From assembly GCF_905171775.1 (NCBI RefSeq), contig NC_053492.1:301733865-301797864 (forward strand): a DNA stretch of 64,000 nucleotides, written 5' to 3'. The notes beneath the pieces are model-generated. The model did no database searches, was not told where the DNA came from, and saw only the letters and a list, made by a program, of their open reading frames with translations. The position numbers were made by a program, and so were the translations under genes. Source of the DNA: Rana temporaria. Its lineage: Eukaryota; Chordata; Amphibia; Anura; Ranidae. Shown in pieces: positions 11,305-24,119 of the stretch; within the stretch, counting starts at the first letter, position 1; every line of letters starts with the position of its first letter.

Positions 11305-12101
11305 TGTAACGGTCAGGGGTTAACGCCGTTTACGATATTCCATTTCACCAACCCACGACAGCTAATCGACACTCCACAATCCAGCAGACGAACCCCAATA
11401 ACGAGACACAGCTCTGTTTGAGGTTCAAACAAATAGACTTTAATGGGAAACTCAGGCTTCTTATATACAGTTAGAAATCCCAATGAACAATGACTGAACT
11501 CCACCCACAACATGATACAATGAGCCCCAATACACATCTTTTAGTCAGACTTTCTGGCACCAGGTCTAATATATTTAACATCAGCTAATTACTACAGCTG
11601 ACAAGTCACACATCATGACTCTGGCTTCTCTCACCTGCTATACAATACACATTCCTTTAGTAGACATAAGTCAGACATCTGACCTTTAGACTGTGCTAAC
11701 TCACAATACACATCTATCATCAATAGAAATTCTCACAATACAGTGTCAATTAGCATAACACAATGAAAGGTCTTTAGAAGCCAGACTAAGGTTAGTTTAC
11801 ATGACAGTAGCAGACTTAATTACCCCTTAACAGTCTGTGTTCCCACATGAATGAATCACTCTTCTATTGACCTGTTGGGTTCAGAATCAACAACCTGTAA
11901 TTAGTTCTTCCAGACATTCTTGAATATATTGTGGATTACATTACTGCCCCATCTCATGTAGTCCAAGATATAATTTCTCAGTCATCCTATGCCCCTAGTG
12001 GACATAGGATGACTTTAGACACAAGAGTCATCGGTGAAGCTGAAACAGGAGTACCCCACACACTGCAAGAGCCTCTGGGTCCCACGGGCCCTCCCATTAC
12101 A
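11305..12101 (-). repeat. 5' LTR of element A (797 bp)
   Basis: On the minus strand it starts TGTAATGGGAGGGCCC and ends CCTGACCGTTACA. It is highly similar to the 7462-8578 LTR apart from the roughly 320-bp palindrome-containing segment, and includes the same CATCCTATG hairpin (about 11991-12014) and TATATAAG promoter motif near 11460. The downstream leader (minus strand from 11304) begins ATTGTTGGCAAGCAG, the probable primer-binding region. I could not match it to a tRNA by eye. Confidence 0.85.
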
Positions 12102-13287
12102 AGGAGGATGGGCTGAACCACAGCGATCCGACCTTGAAATGGTAGAGGGTACCTATCAAAACCAAGTGCTAAATAAGGCAGCGGAGTGGGGGATGATGCA
12201 AACCAGTGGAACTTCCCCTTTTGGGTGAAGTTCCACTTTAACTCTTTGATTTAATCTGAATGGTGAGGCTTGAAATTTGAGCTGGATAAAAGTTGAGGGT
12301 ACTTGTATAGCATGAACCCAGCAACAGTGGACAACAAATTGAAGTATACACTACCCAAATTAAAATAGTGTACTGACTGAGACAATAAAGATGCACTATT
12401 AGCCCAGAAAAAAAAAATCCCAAAAGCTACAACAATCATAAAAGTACTCAGAACTTGTTCAGCATTGTATTAACACAAAGAAAAAAAATAGATTAACAGT
12501 TTCCTATGAAAGTAAACCGCTGCAAAAACATGATTAAAAAGCCATTAAAATCAACAAATAATCCTCAGTGAGTGATGTGATTAATCGAATAGTAATATGT
12601 AAGCAGCCACCTCAGAAAAGAATGTAAATTCCTCCTGAGAGCTAGGACCAGGGTCTTTTAAACAACAAATACAGTACAATAGAATACAATATAATGCCTG
12701 AATTCTATTTCATGTGCATTTTAAATAAAGTGCTCACAGTGCTGCCTGCAACAATGATAGAGAACTTGTATATTTTTATAGAGACATTTAATTAATATAA
12801 TCACTTTGTATAATGGCAGAAAATTGAAAAAAAATGGAAAATCTAAGAATGAAAAAACTACCCACACGTTTGCAGACACAGCATGTAACTGATAGTATTG
12901 CCCCTGCCACAGACTGTCAATAAGAGTGCTGCCTTCTGGTATGATGTAGACAATCACTAAATGACCACAGGGGTTCACAAATGCAGACATTCTTGTGTAT
13001 CTTTGTTACTATTGTATAGAAACATGGCTGCAGGTGAGGACTTCATATAATAACATATGAATTCTGTATGCATTTTGCCAATAAATTATGCACAAATGGC
13101 ATTTTTATTTGAATGCACTTCATTTAGCAGTTTTCTATTATATGGTTTTCAGTGTATTGCTTTATTTGGATGACCTGGATCTTGGCTACCAAGGGGATTG
13201 TACATATCTCACTGTGTTGGCTGCTTACAATTCACAATTTAATTAGCCGTGGCATTCATTCAAGATCATTTAATCATGCTTTTCAAT
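12102..13287. other. Non-coding stretch
   Basis: Continuation of the sequence interrupted by element A, then AT-rich DNA. GAAGTTCCACTTTAA at 12228-12242 is the right end of a TTAA-type repeat like that at 6777. Nothing coding recognised. Confidence 0.45.
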
Positions 13288-13322
13288 TGTGTGTGTGTGT
13301 GTGTGTGTGTGTGTTTGTGTGT
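13288..13322. repeat. (GT)n microsatellite
   Basis: About 17 GT units with one TTT interruption near 13314. Confidence 0.95.
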
Positions 13323-13346
13323 TGGAATCAGTTTTTTTATGACATA

Positions 13347-13350
<4 letters not shown>

Positions 13351-13395
<45 letters not shown>
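13351..13395. repeat. (TA)n microsatellite
   Basis: Pure TA dinucleotide run of about 22 units, followed by poly-T and poly-A. The open frame covering it is a product of the repeat. Confidence 0.95.
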
Positions 13396-13398
<3 letters not shown>

Positions 13399-16300
13399 TT
13401 TTTTTTATAAAAAAAAATGCTGTTTGCATCAGTAACGTTCTGCATATATTTTGAATCATTGTAGTTGGTTGTTGCAGCTTTTTGGATGTTTCTTTCCTAA
13501 GATATGTTTGGGTAGTGCATACTGTACCTTGTTTAATTATTTTTAGTTGCTTTAGTTATAAGAAAACTCCATATGTTCTCCTGTAAAAGATCTTTTCCAG
13601 TTTGCAGAAATACTCGCTATCCTAGTCTTCACTGATTTGCTGGGTATTAATGCTTATTCTGTTGTAGAATATAAAAACCAGCAAAATGTCACCATGGATT
13701 GAAAAAAATATATAAACTCTGGTACAAAAGACACAGCAATACCCAATATGTTAAAGAAATATGTAAATAAGTGTTAGTACAATATATACAATGATAATTT
13801 TAAAAAGATCATATTATCTATTGTCCAACATGTTTTTTTCACTTACAAACTGTGTATCTCATAATGTTCAGTAATCCATCACTGCACCACTTTAACTGAA
13901 GCATTAGTTAGTCCTATAATTAGGGATATTTAAAGTGATAATAATGGCATTTAAAAAAAAAAAATAAAGCTGTTAAACCTACTCGCTCTTTGCAATGATA
14001 TTGCACAGAATGGTCGCTTACCTCCTCTTTGGCAGACCCCCACTGGTGCTATCCTCTCCCTCTCCTTTCAAGTGCCCCCTCAGCAAGCTGTGTGCTATGA
14101 TCCCTGTAGGAAGCATTCAGTTTCCCTTTAAAGCCAATCTCCTTGAGAAGGAATGGATCAAAGGCTGCAAGCAAGCAGCCTTTGTTTACCGGTGTGATTG
14201 TTGTGATTGGTCACAGCGATCACATGGCACAAAGCCAATTTAGTGTACCCCACTCTGTGATCTGCTGTGTCTGAGGGACAGCTGCTGTATATATAGGCCC
14301 TCCTGCATTAATATTTGACCTGCCCAACTGTTTTAATACAGTGGCTGGAAGGGAAGTGGTTATTTTATTTGGTGAATGGCCTGTGAATCAAACCTAAGCT
14401 GATTAACTCAACCTCGCTGCTTACTCTGTAGTAATGTTTACTCTGATTGTGCCGCACACTGTATGCTTCTCTCATTGTGCATTAGAAGCTGTAGCAAATC
14501 AGATAGAGCAAATCTCATTTACTGGCTTGAGGATGACCAGCATCATATGGCCTTTTCCTTCCCAGGTATACTGTTTCTGACCTGCTCCTTTTGTTCATTG
14601 GATTTCAGTTCTTAAACTCATGGAGGCTCAGTGTTGCGAGTGGATATTACCTAGAACAGTCTACATACAAATGAAGCCTGAAATTCTGTCTAGGAATGCC
14701 CACTCCTTTAGACTGACATTTGCCTACTAGCATTCTGATCTTTGCATAACTCCAAACTTCTTGCATCAGGGCTGAGATCTCTTGAGAAGAGTACTGAGTG
14801 CTGTAATGTTTCCAGGAAGCTATGTACAGCACTCAGATGGCCCCTCCCACCAGCTACTTTCTGCCTGCATTGCACAGAGAAGTACAGGTACAAAGTGATT
14901 ACATCACTGGGTCCAAAATAAGATCTATTAAGAAAATAAATTGTATTATATATTTAATTAGCATGCTGATGAGGGAAGAAAGGAAGGACTAGGGAAAGCA
15001 AAATACATGCAGATTAAACTTCCGATAGTAGTTCACACATTTTAAAGCAGACCTTAAAGCTGATCTCCAGGTTTCATTTATTTTTAAATAGTTTGTAGTC
15101 CTCTTTTTGGGTGAAGGAAATGGCCCCGCCCAAACAGGATATTGTGCTATACCTGTAGGTAAATAAGGAAGAGTGGGTTTGATAATAAAAATGGCAGTGC
15201 CTCCACCAAGGACAGGGCCTCTGTGACGAGAGGAGATTCTCTTCCTGAGAAATGAATCAGTTTTCTAACCAAAATAACCAGCATATAACATTAACCATAA
15301 GTATATATGTGCACACCAGTATAGAATTAATGCAAACTTCATATAAGAAAAGAATATTAATAGTACATACATCAAATGTAAATACAGGTATTATCAGCAA
15401 AGGGCACAACAAGAGTTCTGGTTAAATTGTGCACATATACCCAGATATGTATAGTTACTAATAGAGATAACTGCAGATGAGTTTGCAGCAATGACCAGAT
15501 GCAGGGCCCCTGAGGATGATCATGCCGAGGTGTTCATCTTGGTTTTGAAGACCTGAAGTCAAGATTTGCAGTGATTAGAAGACCATCCAGCCATTACCAT
15601 TCAGCCTGGAACGCAGTTTATTCCCAGAAAAACCTATGGTCTGGCACTGGAACCCAGAGTCAGCCTATATAGTCTGTGTCTTAGTCCCTAATAGTTTCTA
15701 ATCTGACATACAACTGGACCTCTAACTACCAAAGTTAACCTGACTCTACCCTATGCTGGTTATCGGACCCTAAGTATGGACTGTATATAAACTCTGTTGC
15801 AATCAAAATGTTCACATACAACAACACTAGAAGGTGACCACTATGTGCATGCACTAGCACAGACCTAGCTATCTGGCACTGTGTACTTGAAATAATAACA
15901 ATAGGACAGAGATTCCCTGTCAGTCATAAGGATTCAGCTATGGGCAGCTGCAGTTAAACTATTAGAACATACTTGCATAATCTTCTCTTCTGGCCTGGAC
16001 TGGGCATGTGGTTTCAGACTTCAGACTTCCTCTCTCTCCACTTCCTCCTTCTGGGGTTTCAAAGCCAGTCTCCCAGAGCCATGAAGTGCTAATACATAAT
16101 TATACATATTCTGTAATATTAGCAGCTAACAGAGGGCCAACAGAGGGCAGCATGTCCCTACCTCACTAGAAGCTGCAGTGGCTGGGGGTGTCATATAAAC
16201 TGTATGTAGCCTCATAACTACATACAGTATAGAATGCTGTAGTCTGTTCAGCGGGACAAGAAGCTTCCGTCTCACTTCCGGAATCCACAGATTCCGGCAT

Positions 16301-16700
16301 CATTTTGGCTTAGGCCAGAGACCAGAAAGCGATTGAAGAAATGTAAAAAAAAAAAAAAAAAAAGTTTAAAATAAGAAAATTAGTAAATAAACCTTCCCAT
16401 CTATTTACTGAGGCTAGCAGCATTATAATTACAAATATTTAATTGAGTGAGTAAAGTTCTGCTTCAGATACTCCACATGGAGAATGAACTAAGTTCTCAT
16501 TTGCAATGGATTTACTGTATATCCACCAAATGGTGTCCTCTGTGTTCCACTTCTGGCTACCATTGTAGACGATTGAAATCCCTCCAACGGTGCCTTTAAA
16601 TTCTTGGCGCTTGACATCACCAGATGCAATAGCTCTGGATGAGTAGTGTAACTGATCTCTCAGGTAAGGTAAGCAATGCCAAGCTGCTGCCAACAAAGCA
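13396..16700. other. Non-coding stretch with scattered repeats
   Basis: No gene recognised. Contains poly-A runs near 13951-13963 and 16346-16363 and a few GC-richer patches (about 14000-14240 and 15110-15240) that look like old interspersed repeats. GGAAGTGGTT at 14349-14358 could be a decayed MITE end. Confidence 0.4.
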
Positions 16701-16702
16701 AA

Positions 16703-17850
16703 CAGTATATTGTCATGCTTAAAAAAGGGCATTAACTCCCAGGATAAAGCGATAATTCTCCCACTCTACAATAGTCTGGTCCGGCCTGGAGTATGCTATC
16801 CAGTTCTGGGCACCAGTCCTCAGGAAGGATGTGCTGGAAATGGAGCGAGCACAAAAAGGGCAAAAAAACTAATAAAGGGACTGAAAGATATTAGTTATGA
16901 AGAAAGGTTACAAGCACTGAATTTATTCTCTCTGGAGAAGAGACGCTTGAGAGGGGATATTATTTCAATTTACAAATATCATACTGGTGATCCCACGATA
17001 GGTATAATACTTTTCCGCAGAAGGGAGTTTAATAAGACATGTAGCCACTCATTCAAATTAGAAGAAAAGAGGTTTAACCTTAAACTGCGTAGGGGGTTCT
17101 TTACTGTAAGAGCTGCAAGGATGTGGAATTCCCTTCCACAGGCAGTGGTTTCAGTGGGGGGCATCGCTAGTTTAAAAAAAAACTACTAGATAAGCACCTG
17201 AATGACCACAACATACAGGGATATACAATGTAATACTGACATATAATCACTCACAAAAGTTGGACTTGATGGACTTGTAGGCATGTGCATTTCGTTTCGT
17301 TCCGAATCGAAATTCGGACAAATTTTTCATTATTCGGACATTCGGATGCATACGAATTCCCGAATTGCAATATTAATGAATTTACCGAATCCGAACGAAC
17401 GTTTTCGATTCCGAATCGAAAACCCGCGGACGAAATTCGATCGGAATTAAAAAAAATTTTTTTTCGAAATCCGATCAAATTTTTTTTTTTTTTTAATTCC
17501 AATCGAAAAAAATTTGTGTGAATTCCGATCGAATTTCGTCCGCGGGTTTTCGATTTGGAATTTGAATTTTTTTTTTTTTCGAATTCCGATCGAATTTCGA
17601 AATTATATTCGAAAAGAGACTATTTGTTGTCGAATCCGGTCGAAATACTTTCGAATTCGACCGGATTTTTCGAAATTCGGTCGAAAAACGAAACGAAAGT
17701 TCCGAAAACGAATTTAACACATGTAACGAACCTAACTTAACGAAATTAATTAAATAACGAATTAAAACGAAACGAAACGAAAATTTCCCTTTTGCACATG
17801 CCTATGGACTTGTGTCTTTATTCAACCTCACCTACTATGTATATGTAAGA
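16703..17850 (+). pseudogene. CR1/L2-type LINE reverse transcriptase C-terminus
   Basis: The frame at 16710-17189 encodes the thumb-like end of a non-LTR retrotransposon polymerase: LYNSLVRPGVCYPV, then ISYEERLQALNLFSLEKRRL, RGDIISIYKYHTG, a THSFKLEEKRF-like segment and ARMWNSLPQAVV. This block is typical of CR1/L2-like LINEs in vertebrates. It is 5'-truncated, with no palm YADD motif, and has slips, for example between VRPG and TKRAKKLIKGL. The tail continues in the untranslated end GTTGGACTTGATGGACTTGT, broken by the MITE at 17279-17803, and resumes GTCTTTATTCAACC up to about 17840. Old, non-functional copy. Confidence 0.8.
17279..17803. mobile_element. MITE, AGGCATGTGCA ends, 10-bp target duplication
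   Basis: TIRs AGGCATGTGCA and TGCACATGCCT are perfect over 11 bp. ATGGACTTGT flanks both sides (17269-17278 and 17804-17813). The interior is built from TTCGAAT/CCGAAT and TTCGTTTCG motifs in both orientations, so both strands give chance open frames of Phe, Arg, Asn and Ser. It splits the LINE tail, which gives an independent check on its borders. A 9-10 bp duplication is typical of Mutator-like elements; the superfamily remains inference. Confidence 0.85.
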
Positions 17851-18726
17851 AACATGGGATGGGAAATGTTTGCCACTAAACACTGAAACAATTATTTTTT
17901 GCCACTTAAATAGTAAGTATATTTTTTCAGCTAAACGCCAATGAGAATGCTGTTAAACACCAATATGAATGTATTGTTTCCACAGAATTTAGAGTTTTCA
18001 CAGCAAAAACAATCACAAGTTTCACATTAAAAAGATTAATATAGTGCCTATACTTTTATTTATTATATCTAAAACTCACTGATCAAGCTAATGTATCATT
18101 AGCTTTGGAATTGAAAATTATTTCAGGGGTTTCTCTGAACCTGATAATGTTTTCAAGGGCTCCTCCTGGGTTAACAAGTTAGGAAAGGCTCCTTACGGGT
18201 AGAAAAATTGGCCAGCGCTGATTTACAGTGAAGTAGCTGCTTGGCTTTATAGGATTTTGGATGGATTTGTATAGTACGGACTATCCAGTATTTTCATTTT
18301 AATGTTTTAAATCGGTTGAAATCCCTTGTTTAGGCATTGACCATTTGCTGTTAGTATGAATAGATTTTAATGCAAGACTCCCAGGTCAGAGAACAATTAA
18401 AAAACCTTCAGCTGCTCTAAGACCAGATTCACATTGTTGCGATAAGTTAATGGGCAGCAACGCATGTTATGTGTTTTGGGGCACTGCGGTGCAATTCATT
18501 GTGAATGACACCCCAATGCACTTTACCACTTGTAGCAAATCATAATGACATGTGATTTGCTCTCAAAAATGCTACATGAACCTAGAAGCCTTAATGCCAC
18601 ATATCTTAACACACAACAAAATGCGCATTAACTTTTGTAAAATTAAACACACTGCAAGGATGTAAATGGCCACAAAAAAATTACTAAAGCACACTTTTCT
18701 ACCTGCACACCTAAAATAAGCTCTGA
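17851..18726. other. Non-coding stretch
   Basis: AT-rich sequence with no recognised gene. CTTACAAGTTAGGAAAGGCTCC-like text near 18172-18195 may be an old repeat. Confidence 0.4.
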
Positions 18727-19416
18727 GGGCCAGATTCACAAAAGGGATACGACGGCGTATCTCCTGATACACCGTCGTATCTCTGTTTCTATCTATGCGA
18801 CTGATTCATAGAATCAGTTACGCATAGATATCCATAAGATCCGACAGGTGTAATTGTTTTACACTGTCGGATCTTAGGATGCAGTACCGCGGCCGCCGCT
18901 GGGGGGAGTTTGCGTCGTAAACCAGCGTCGGGTATGCAAATTAGGAGTTACGGCGATACACGATGGATTTTCGCGTTCGCTACGTCGCCGCTAGTCTAGT
19001 TTCCCGTCGCAAAGTTAGTCGTCGTTTTGGGTGTCCTAACTTTAGTCAGCAATCGTATTGCTGCCTAAAGTATGGCCGTCGTTCCCGCGTCGAAATTTTA
19101 AAATTTAACGTCGTTTGCGTAACACGTCCGGGAATACGGAAGTACGCTACGCACGTCGCCGTTCGAAAAAATGACGTCACGGTGCGCAAAGCACAACGGG
19201 AATTGCGAAACGGAGCATGCGCAGTAGGTCCGGCGCGGGAGCGCGCCTAATTTAAATGGCACACGCCCATTTGAATTGGCCCGTCTTGCGCCGGAGGCTG
19301 CCAGCGTAGTTTTCATCGCAAGTGCTTTGTGAATCAGGCACTTGCGATGAAAACTTGCGGCGGTGTAACGTATCTACGATACGTTACGCCGCCGCTCACC
19401 TACGTGAATCTGGCCC
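18727..19416. mobile_element. MITE, GGGCCAGATTCAC ends (Harbinger-type)
   Basis: Left end GGGCCAGATTCACAAAA and right end CTACGTGAATCTGGCCC form an inverted repeat of about 13-17 bp. The 690-bp body is CpG-rich with ACGACGGCGTATC motifs and sub-terminal inverted copies near 18750-18790 and 19330-19395. Flanking triplets are TGA and TTA, one mismatch from a TWA duplication. No coding capacity; the 18963-19250 frame resembles nothing known. Confidence 0.8.
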
Positions 19417-22229
19417 TTAGCTCTTAACCTATAAAGTGAGAGTTTAACTCTTTCATTTCCTGAGGTATTCAAAGCCTTGTTGACCAGACCAGATTTAAAA
19501 AATTTGGTAAGTTTATTCAACAATAACTTTTTAACTGCTTTATTTTTACCAAATGATTTTTGCACCTCTATTTTTTAAAAGACCTTATTTTTTTTTTTTC
19601 AGTACAGTGGCTGTAATTTATAAACCAGCCTGGGACTACTTTAATGTATTGCAGGGCCTTTGTCAAAAGGTTAAGTAAAAGAGATGAACCTGTGTCGGTT
19701 TAAAGAAGAAATATAGCCAAAGCTTTTTTGGCTGTTCTTCTATAGATCACAGGAGTGCAGTTCATGCATTCACCTACGTGAGTATACATGTTGTTTTAAT
19801 TAATCCCAAACTTCTCTTTTAATAAATGTCAATAGGTCCTTTGATTGGTCGCTCTCTGAGGAATTGTAGCCTGTGAAATGTGTTGAACAGTATTTAGTGT
19901 AAATGCTCTCACATTGTTGAATAGTAAGTGATTAGTTGATTTATAGATGTTGGATTTGTGATGTACACCATTCTTACCTCATCAATTAATTTTTTTTTTG
20001 CATTTGTGAAATGTTTCATATTAGTACATTTTAGCAAATACTTGCACATTATAACAACCTTACCTCTGGGCTTTTTTTACCTGTTTCCTCGAGAGCTCCA
20101 TTCTTTCTATGGCTGATCCACAGATGATGGTGCCATCTTCCAGCTTCTACAGCTGAAGTGTGTTCCTTCTTCATCCATAAGGATAGACTGTGATGAAACA
20201 AATTCCATACATCTTCCCAAAAGTTTGTGTTCTTAACACATCACCCCCCCGCCAAAAAAATATACCCTTAGCACTTAACTTTCCATTAGTATGTTCTTAA
20301 AAGTTATCCTTCCCCCCAGTGCTTAAAGCAGAAGTAAAACCTAAAAACTAAAATCTGCTAGCAGGTAGGGTCTTTTGGTAGAAGAGAATTTATCTTTTTA
20401 TCATTTAATCTTTTTAAAAAATCTGCCAACACGCAAAAAGAGGATTCAAGAGAATTACACCATCAGTGCCCAGCCAGTTGGTGAGGGACCCAGGAGAAGA
20501 AGAGAATAGCATGGCACTGACAGGGACAGATGGATGGACTTCACAATATGACAAATACTGACTTCTACTCCCATGGTTTAATTCTGGTTTAATTCTGCTT
20601 TCATCTCCAAAACTCAGATTTTCATAGTATAACACTGGTTTAACGCGTAAACTAAGCCATTCTTATTGTGCTGCATATCTACAGTACATAATTCTATTGT
20701 TTCTAGCCTCTGTACCAATAGCAAGCAAGTCCCATGCTGGAAACAGGCAACATCAAGATCCTAATGAAGAAAGTGTGAGGGGTTGCTCATATGAGGACCG
20801 TTAGGTCCAATATAATGTGCAAACATATTTGAATGTTTCAGTAAACCAATACCTCTATATTCACATTAAAGTTCAATGTGCTCATAAACAAAATATACAA
20901 TCAATGTACATATGAGATGTGAACAAATAAGGAAGAATTAATAATAAATGTCCTAGTGCATATGATTCTTCAGTGCTGATTATCTTCTATGTGGCATCAA
21001 AGTGAACAGTCCATCACCAACTGGAATTAATACACCCAATGAGCTCCATATGTGGGTTCAGCTTACCAGTCAGAAGTGATCTCTTTAATTAAAAAGCAGG
21101 TCAAGTAGCGCTTTTAGGAGATATACTTGCTCATTGTAGGAAACACCAGGATAACCTGATTTGATGGCTGGGTCGGACCAATTGGTCTGTGTATCTTAGT
21201 GGTCATGTAGTAATTCTCTTGCCAGCGTACCATTGTACTTATGAGCATATGTACAATGCAAAGAAATAAATCAATACAAACAAAGGTGAATTTAATTTGC
21301 CTTGTAGCTTGGATCCTGTAAAAATGTATAGTCACAGACGGTTAATGCTGGCAGGGGAATGCCCACATCAGCAAATAACAAAGTTCATATATCATTGAGA
21401 TGTACTGCAATGGTGAAAAGATGGTCTCTGGGCTCTTTGCAGCCTATGTTGAAGTTCAAAGAGCAGAAGGATACTTTTTTCTTCACATAAAATGTTCTTA
21501 GCTGTAAGCTAACCAGTCATTTTATATTAGGCACCAGAAAATAAAATCAACAGCTAGTTGTAAATGATTGCACAGTAAGGTATTCATCTGTTAACCAATT
21601 AGAGGAACAAACATCTCAGAGCTATAGTATCAGTTGCATTATGCATCACCAGCATTACCTTGCATGGCTCAAAGTTAATTCCAGTCAGAATTTTTTTCTA
21701 TCTCTATAAATTTTATTTTTTACTTTTTATAAATTTCTCCATTCCTTCAAGGAGTGGTGGTCACTCGCTCTTTCCCCAACCACCAGTCTTGTAACATCCC
21801 CTGTGTTCTATTATTGTTATGGTGTACCCTGCAGGTGATGCAGGCTCAGTCGAGGCACAGAGTCTATGTGGAGTAATCCCCGTTTTTATGTATTTTTTTT
21901 TGCTGCAACTGGTACCAGGTTGTGGTCCTCAGGATTTCCCCATTCAAATCAACTAGTGCTTCCAACACTAACATTTCCCCAGACTGACAATGCTGCTGTC
22001 AAAAGGTGTCTCTGTTGCTCCTCCAGTGGAGTGGAGACAACCTATGACAGGAAGCATTTTACTGGTTTAATTAGCAGGTAAAAATAACAGGAAAAAAAGG
22101 GAAAAGGGATACAGCCACCACATCTAACAATTGGTAAGCTGAAATATATTCCATATATTTTGGTTTTAGGGTTTAATACCACCTTAATACCCTTCTGGTC
22201 AGAGGACACTCCCAGCAACATTAAAGAAA
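19417..22229. other. Non-coding stretch
   Basis: AT-rich DNA without recognised exons. There is a poly-T run at about 19590-19600. Segment 20330-20650, starting near TTAAAGCAGAAGTAAAACC, has the look of a TTAA-type MITE, but I could not fix its far end. Confidence 0.4.
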
Positions 22230-22234
22230 CCCTG

Positions 22235-22830
22235 TGTCAGGAAGGGCATGTGAGTGCGCCGATGGCGCGCCTGCGCACGTGCGCACGCCGCACATGCAGG
22301 CGTGCACTCCCTGAGTGTTTGGCGCCAAACAGGCTATTTAAACTGACCACTTCCTGGACTCAGGTGCTGTCTGTTCTATAACGTTTAGCGTACCTGATCC
22401 TGTTATCCTGTATCCTGATTCCTGTTCTGTTCATCCGACCCGGCTTGTCTCTGACGCTCCTGCTCTCTGCCTGCACCTGACCCTGCTCCCGCCTGCTGCT
22501 TCTGCTACCTCGCTGCCAGCCCAATACCGACCCGGCCTGCACCTTGACTTCGCTCCTGCCTCCGCTTTTGTTCCTGACGTGCCCGATAGTGTAAGACCCG
22601 GCTTGCCTACTTCCACTACCTGCTGACAGCTGCTCCTGGGCCTCTCCAGCACCAGTGTCCTCCTGCGATCCCTTCAGCGACTTCAGCCCAGCGACTTATC
22701 AGTGATCCTGCCAGGCACTCATGCAACTTTGTACTCTTGAGCCTCCTGTCCACTCTATCAGGAGCTCGGAGTCAGAGCAGTAAGAGAGGCCGTCCTCCGC
22801 ACATCAGGCTCTACCGCCAGGGGTGTGACA
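22235..22830 (+). repeat. 5' LTR of gypsy element
   Basis: 596 bp, TG...CA ended, with a TATTTAAA box near 22333-22340 and a CpG-rich, GCGCACGTGCGCACG-containing upstream part likely to be U3. It shares almost all its sequence with the 3' LTR, but the 3' copy carries extra text after its first 25 bp and a short CCTGGCTTGTTTTGA insertion. Confidence 0.9.
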
Positions 22831-22843
22831 GTAACGGACAGGC

Positions 22844-23800
22844 ATGTCTGAGCCTGTGCGAGGACCCTCTCCCATGGAAGAACTGTGCCAGCATCTGGCT
22901 GAACTGGCACGGGCAGTGAAGGACTTACAAGCAGGCTATACCCAGCTGGAAGGACGAGTGCAGACCTTGTCTTCTGTTACCCAGGGACCTGCACCTGTCC
23001 CTGCCGCCTACCAGGGGGCTTCTCCTACTCCGGCAGTTGTCATGCTTCCACCTGAACCCAGGGTCCCGACCCCAGAAAAAATCCTTGGAGATCTCAGCAA
23101 GTTTAGATCCTTCAAAAACGCATGTGAACTGTATTTTGCACTGCAACCTCGCACCTTCTCCCTGGAGGCCACGAAGGTCGGTTTTGTAATCTCTCTGTTG
23201 CAAGGGGAACCACAATCCTGGGCCCATCGTCTCCTTGAGCAGAAGTCCGTGTGTTTAGCAGATCTACCTTCATTCTTCGCTGCCATGGCCCAGTTGTACG
23301 AGGATCTCCAGCAAGCCACTTCTGCTGAAGCGGCCCTTCGTTCACTTCAGCAAGGTCGCAGACCAGTTGAGGATTACGTCTCTGAGTTCAGACGATGGGG
23401 CTTTGACACTAACTGGAACGATGCTGCATTACGCTACCAATTCCGCATGGGCCTCTCGGAGTCCCTTAAGGACGAACTAGCCAGAGTGGGGGTGCCTTCC
23501 ACCTTGGAGGCTCTGATTGACTTATCTATCCAAATCGATCGCCGGTTGAGAGAACGGAGATCAGGGCCAGTCACGCCCAGTATGGATGCTACCACAGGTT
23601 CCCAGTCCCTTCAACCCTGCTCCACCGGCCCCTGCCCCGGCCGCGTCTGACGCACCAGAGCCAATGCACATTGGCCTACTTCACCCCTCTCTCACCATTG
23701 AAGAACGTCAACGCCGCCTCCAGCAGAATCTTTGTCTGTACTGCGGAGGGTCAGGCCATTATGTGAGATCCTGTCCAGTCAAACCCCGTAAGTGCCTCTC
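22844..23800 (+). pseudogene. gag: gypsy Gag with zinc knuckle
   Basis: The frame opens at the ATG at 22844 (MSEPVRGPSPMEELCQHLAE). It has an N-terminal coiled-coil-like helix (ELARAVKDLQAGYTQLEGRV), then a capsid-like region with VPTPEKILGDLSKFRSF, PQSWAHRLLEQ and a YVSEFRRWGFDTNW segment. Near 23585 a +1 frameshift is needed to continue into EPMHIGLLHPSLTIEERQRR and the nucleocapsid knuckle CLYCGGSGHYVRSC (about 23735-23776), a complete CX2CX4HX4C motif. It would form the particle core and bind RNA. The arrangement matches Sushi-ichi Gag. The 22844 start is 13 bp inside the 5' LTR boundary, normal for this group. Confidence 0.9.
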
Positions 23801-24119
23801 GGTTACTTCTCCCCCTGCAACTATGAACATGCCCAGCAATTCTGCTCACCTTGCTCTCTCCATTTCATTACAGCTGCCAGAAGAGACCATCCAGACGCCC
23901 GCTATAATTGATTCCGGGGCCTGCAGCTGCTTTGTGAATCTATCCTTTGCTGCGAAACACCGTATTCCACTTTAACCCAAACCACAGAGACTTTCCATCT
24001 ACCTGGCCGATGGGTCCATTATTAAATCTGGGGCAGTTACGCACGAGACTGTTCCTCTACTAGCCACCATGGCCAGGGATCATAAAGAATTGCTTTGATT
24101 AGACGCCATCGCCTCTCCT
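23801..24119 (+). pseudogene. gypsy aspartic protease region
   Basis: In the same frame as the zinc knuckle, the catalytic triplet appears in IIDSGACSCFVN (about 23908-23943), a retropepsin DSG active site. In-frame stops at 23973-23975 and near 24097 interrupt it. The C-terminal protease strand LIILGMPWLKAHNP follows at about 24126-24167. The enzyme would cleave the element polyprotein. Confidence 0.85.

Larger units (their letters stand above)
7462..12101 (-). mobile_element. LTR retrotransposon A, non-autonomous, minus strand
   Basis: Two LTRs (7462-8578 and 11305-12101) both begin TGTAACGG and end CGTTACA or ATTACA. They flank a 2.7-kb interior, and the whole is bounded by AGGAG (7457-7461 and 12102-12106), a 5-bp duplication expected of LTR integration. 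Read on the minus strand, the interior carries a leader, an N-terminal Gag-like module, a solo-LTR-like insertion at 9803-10704 and an acidic open frame reaching almost to the 3' LTR. No protease, reverse transcriptase, RNase H or integrase is visible, so it must have depended on a partner element. LTR and leader sequence are related to LTR element B at 33468. Confidence 0.9.

Noticed and set aside
13152..13454. 100-residue frame with CVCVCV and YIYIYI runs
   Set aside because: Covers the GT and TA microsatellites.
17285..17740. Overlapping Phe/Arg/Asn-rich frames on both strands
   Set aside because: Products of the TTCGAAT-type repeats in the 17279 MITE.
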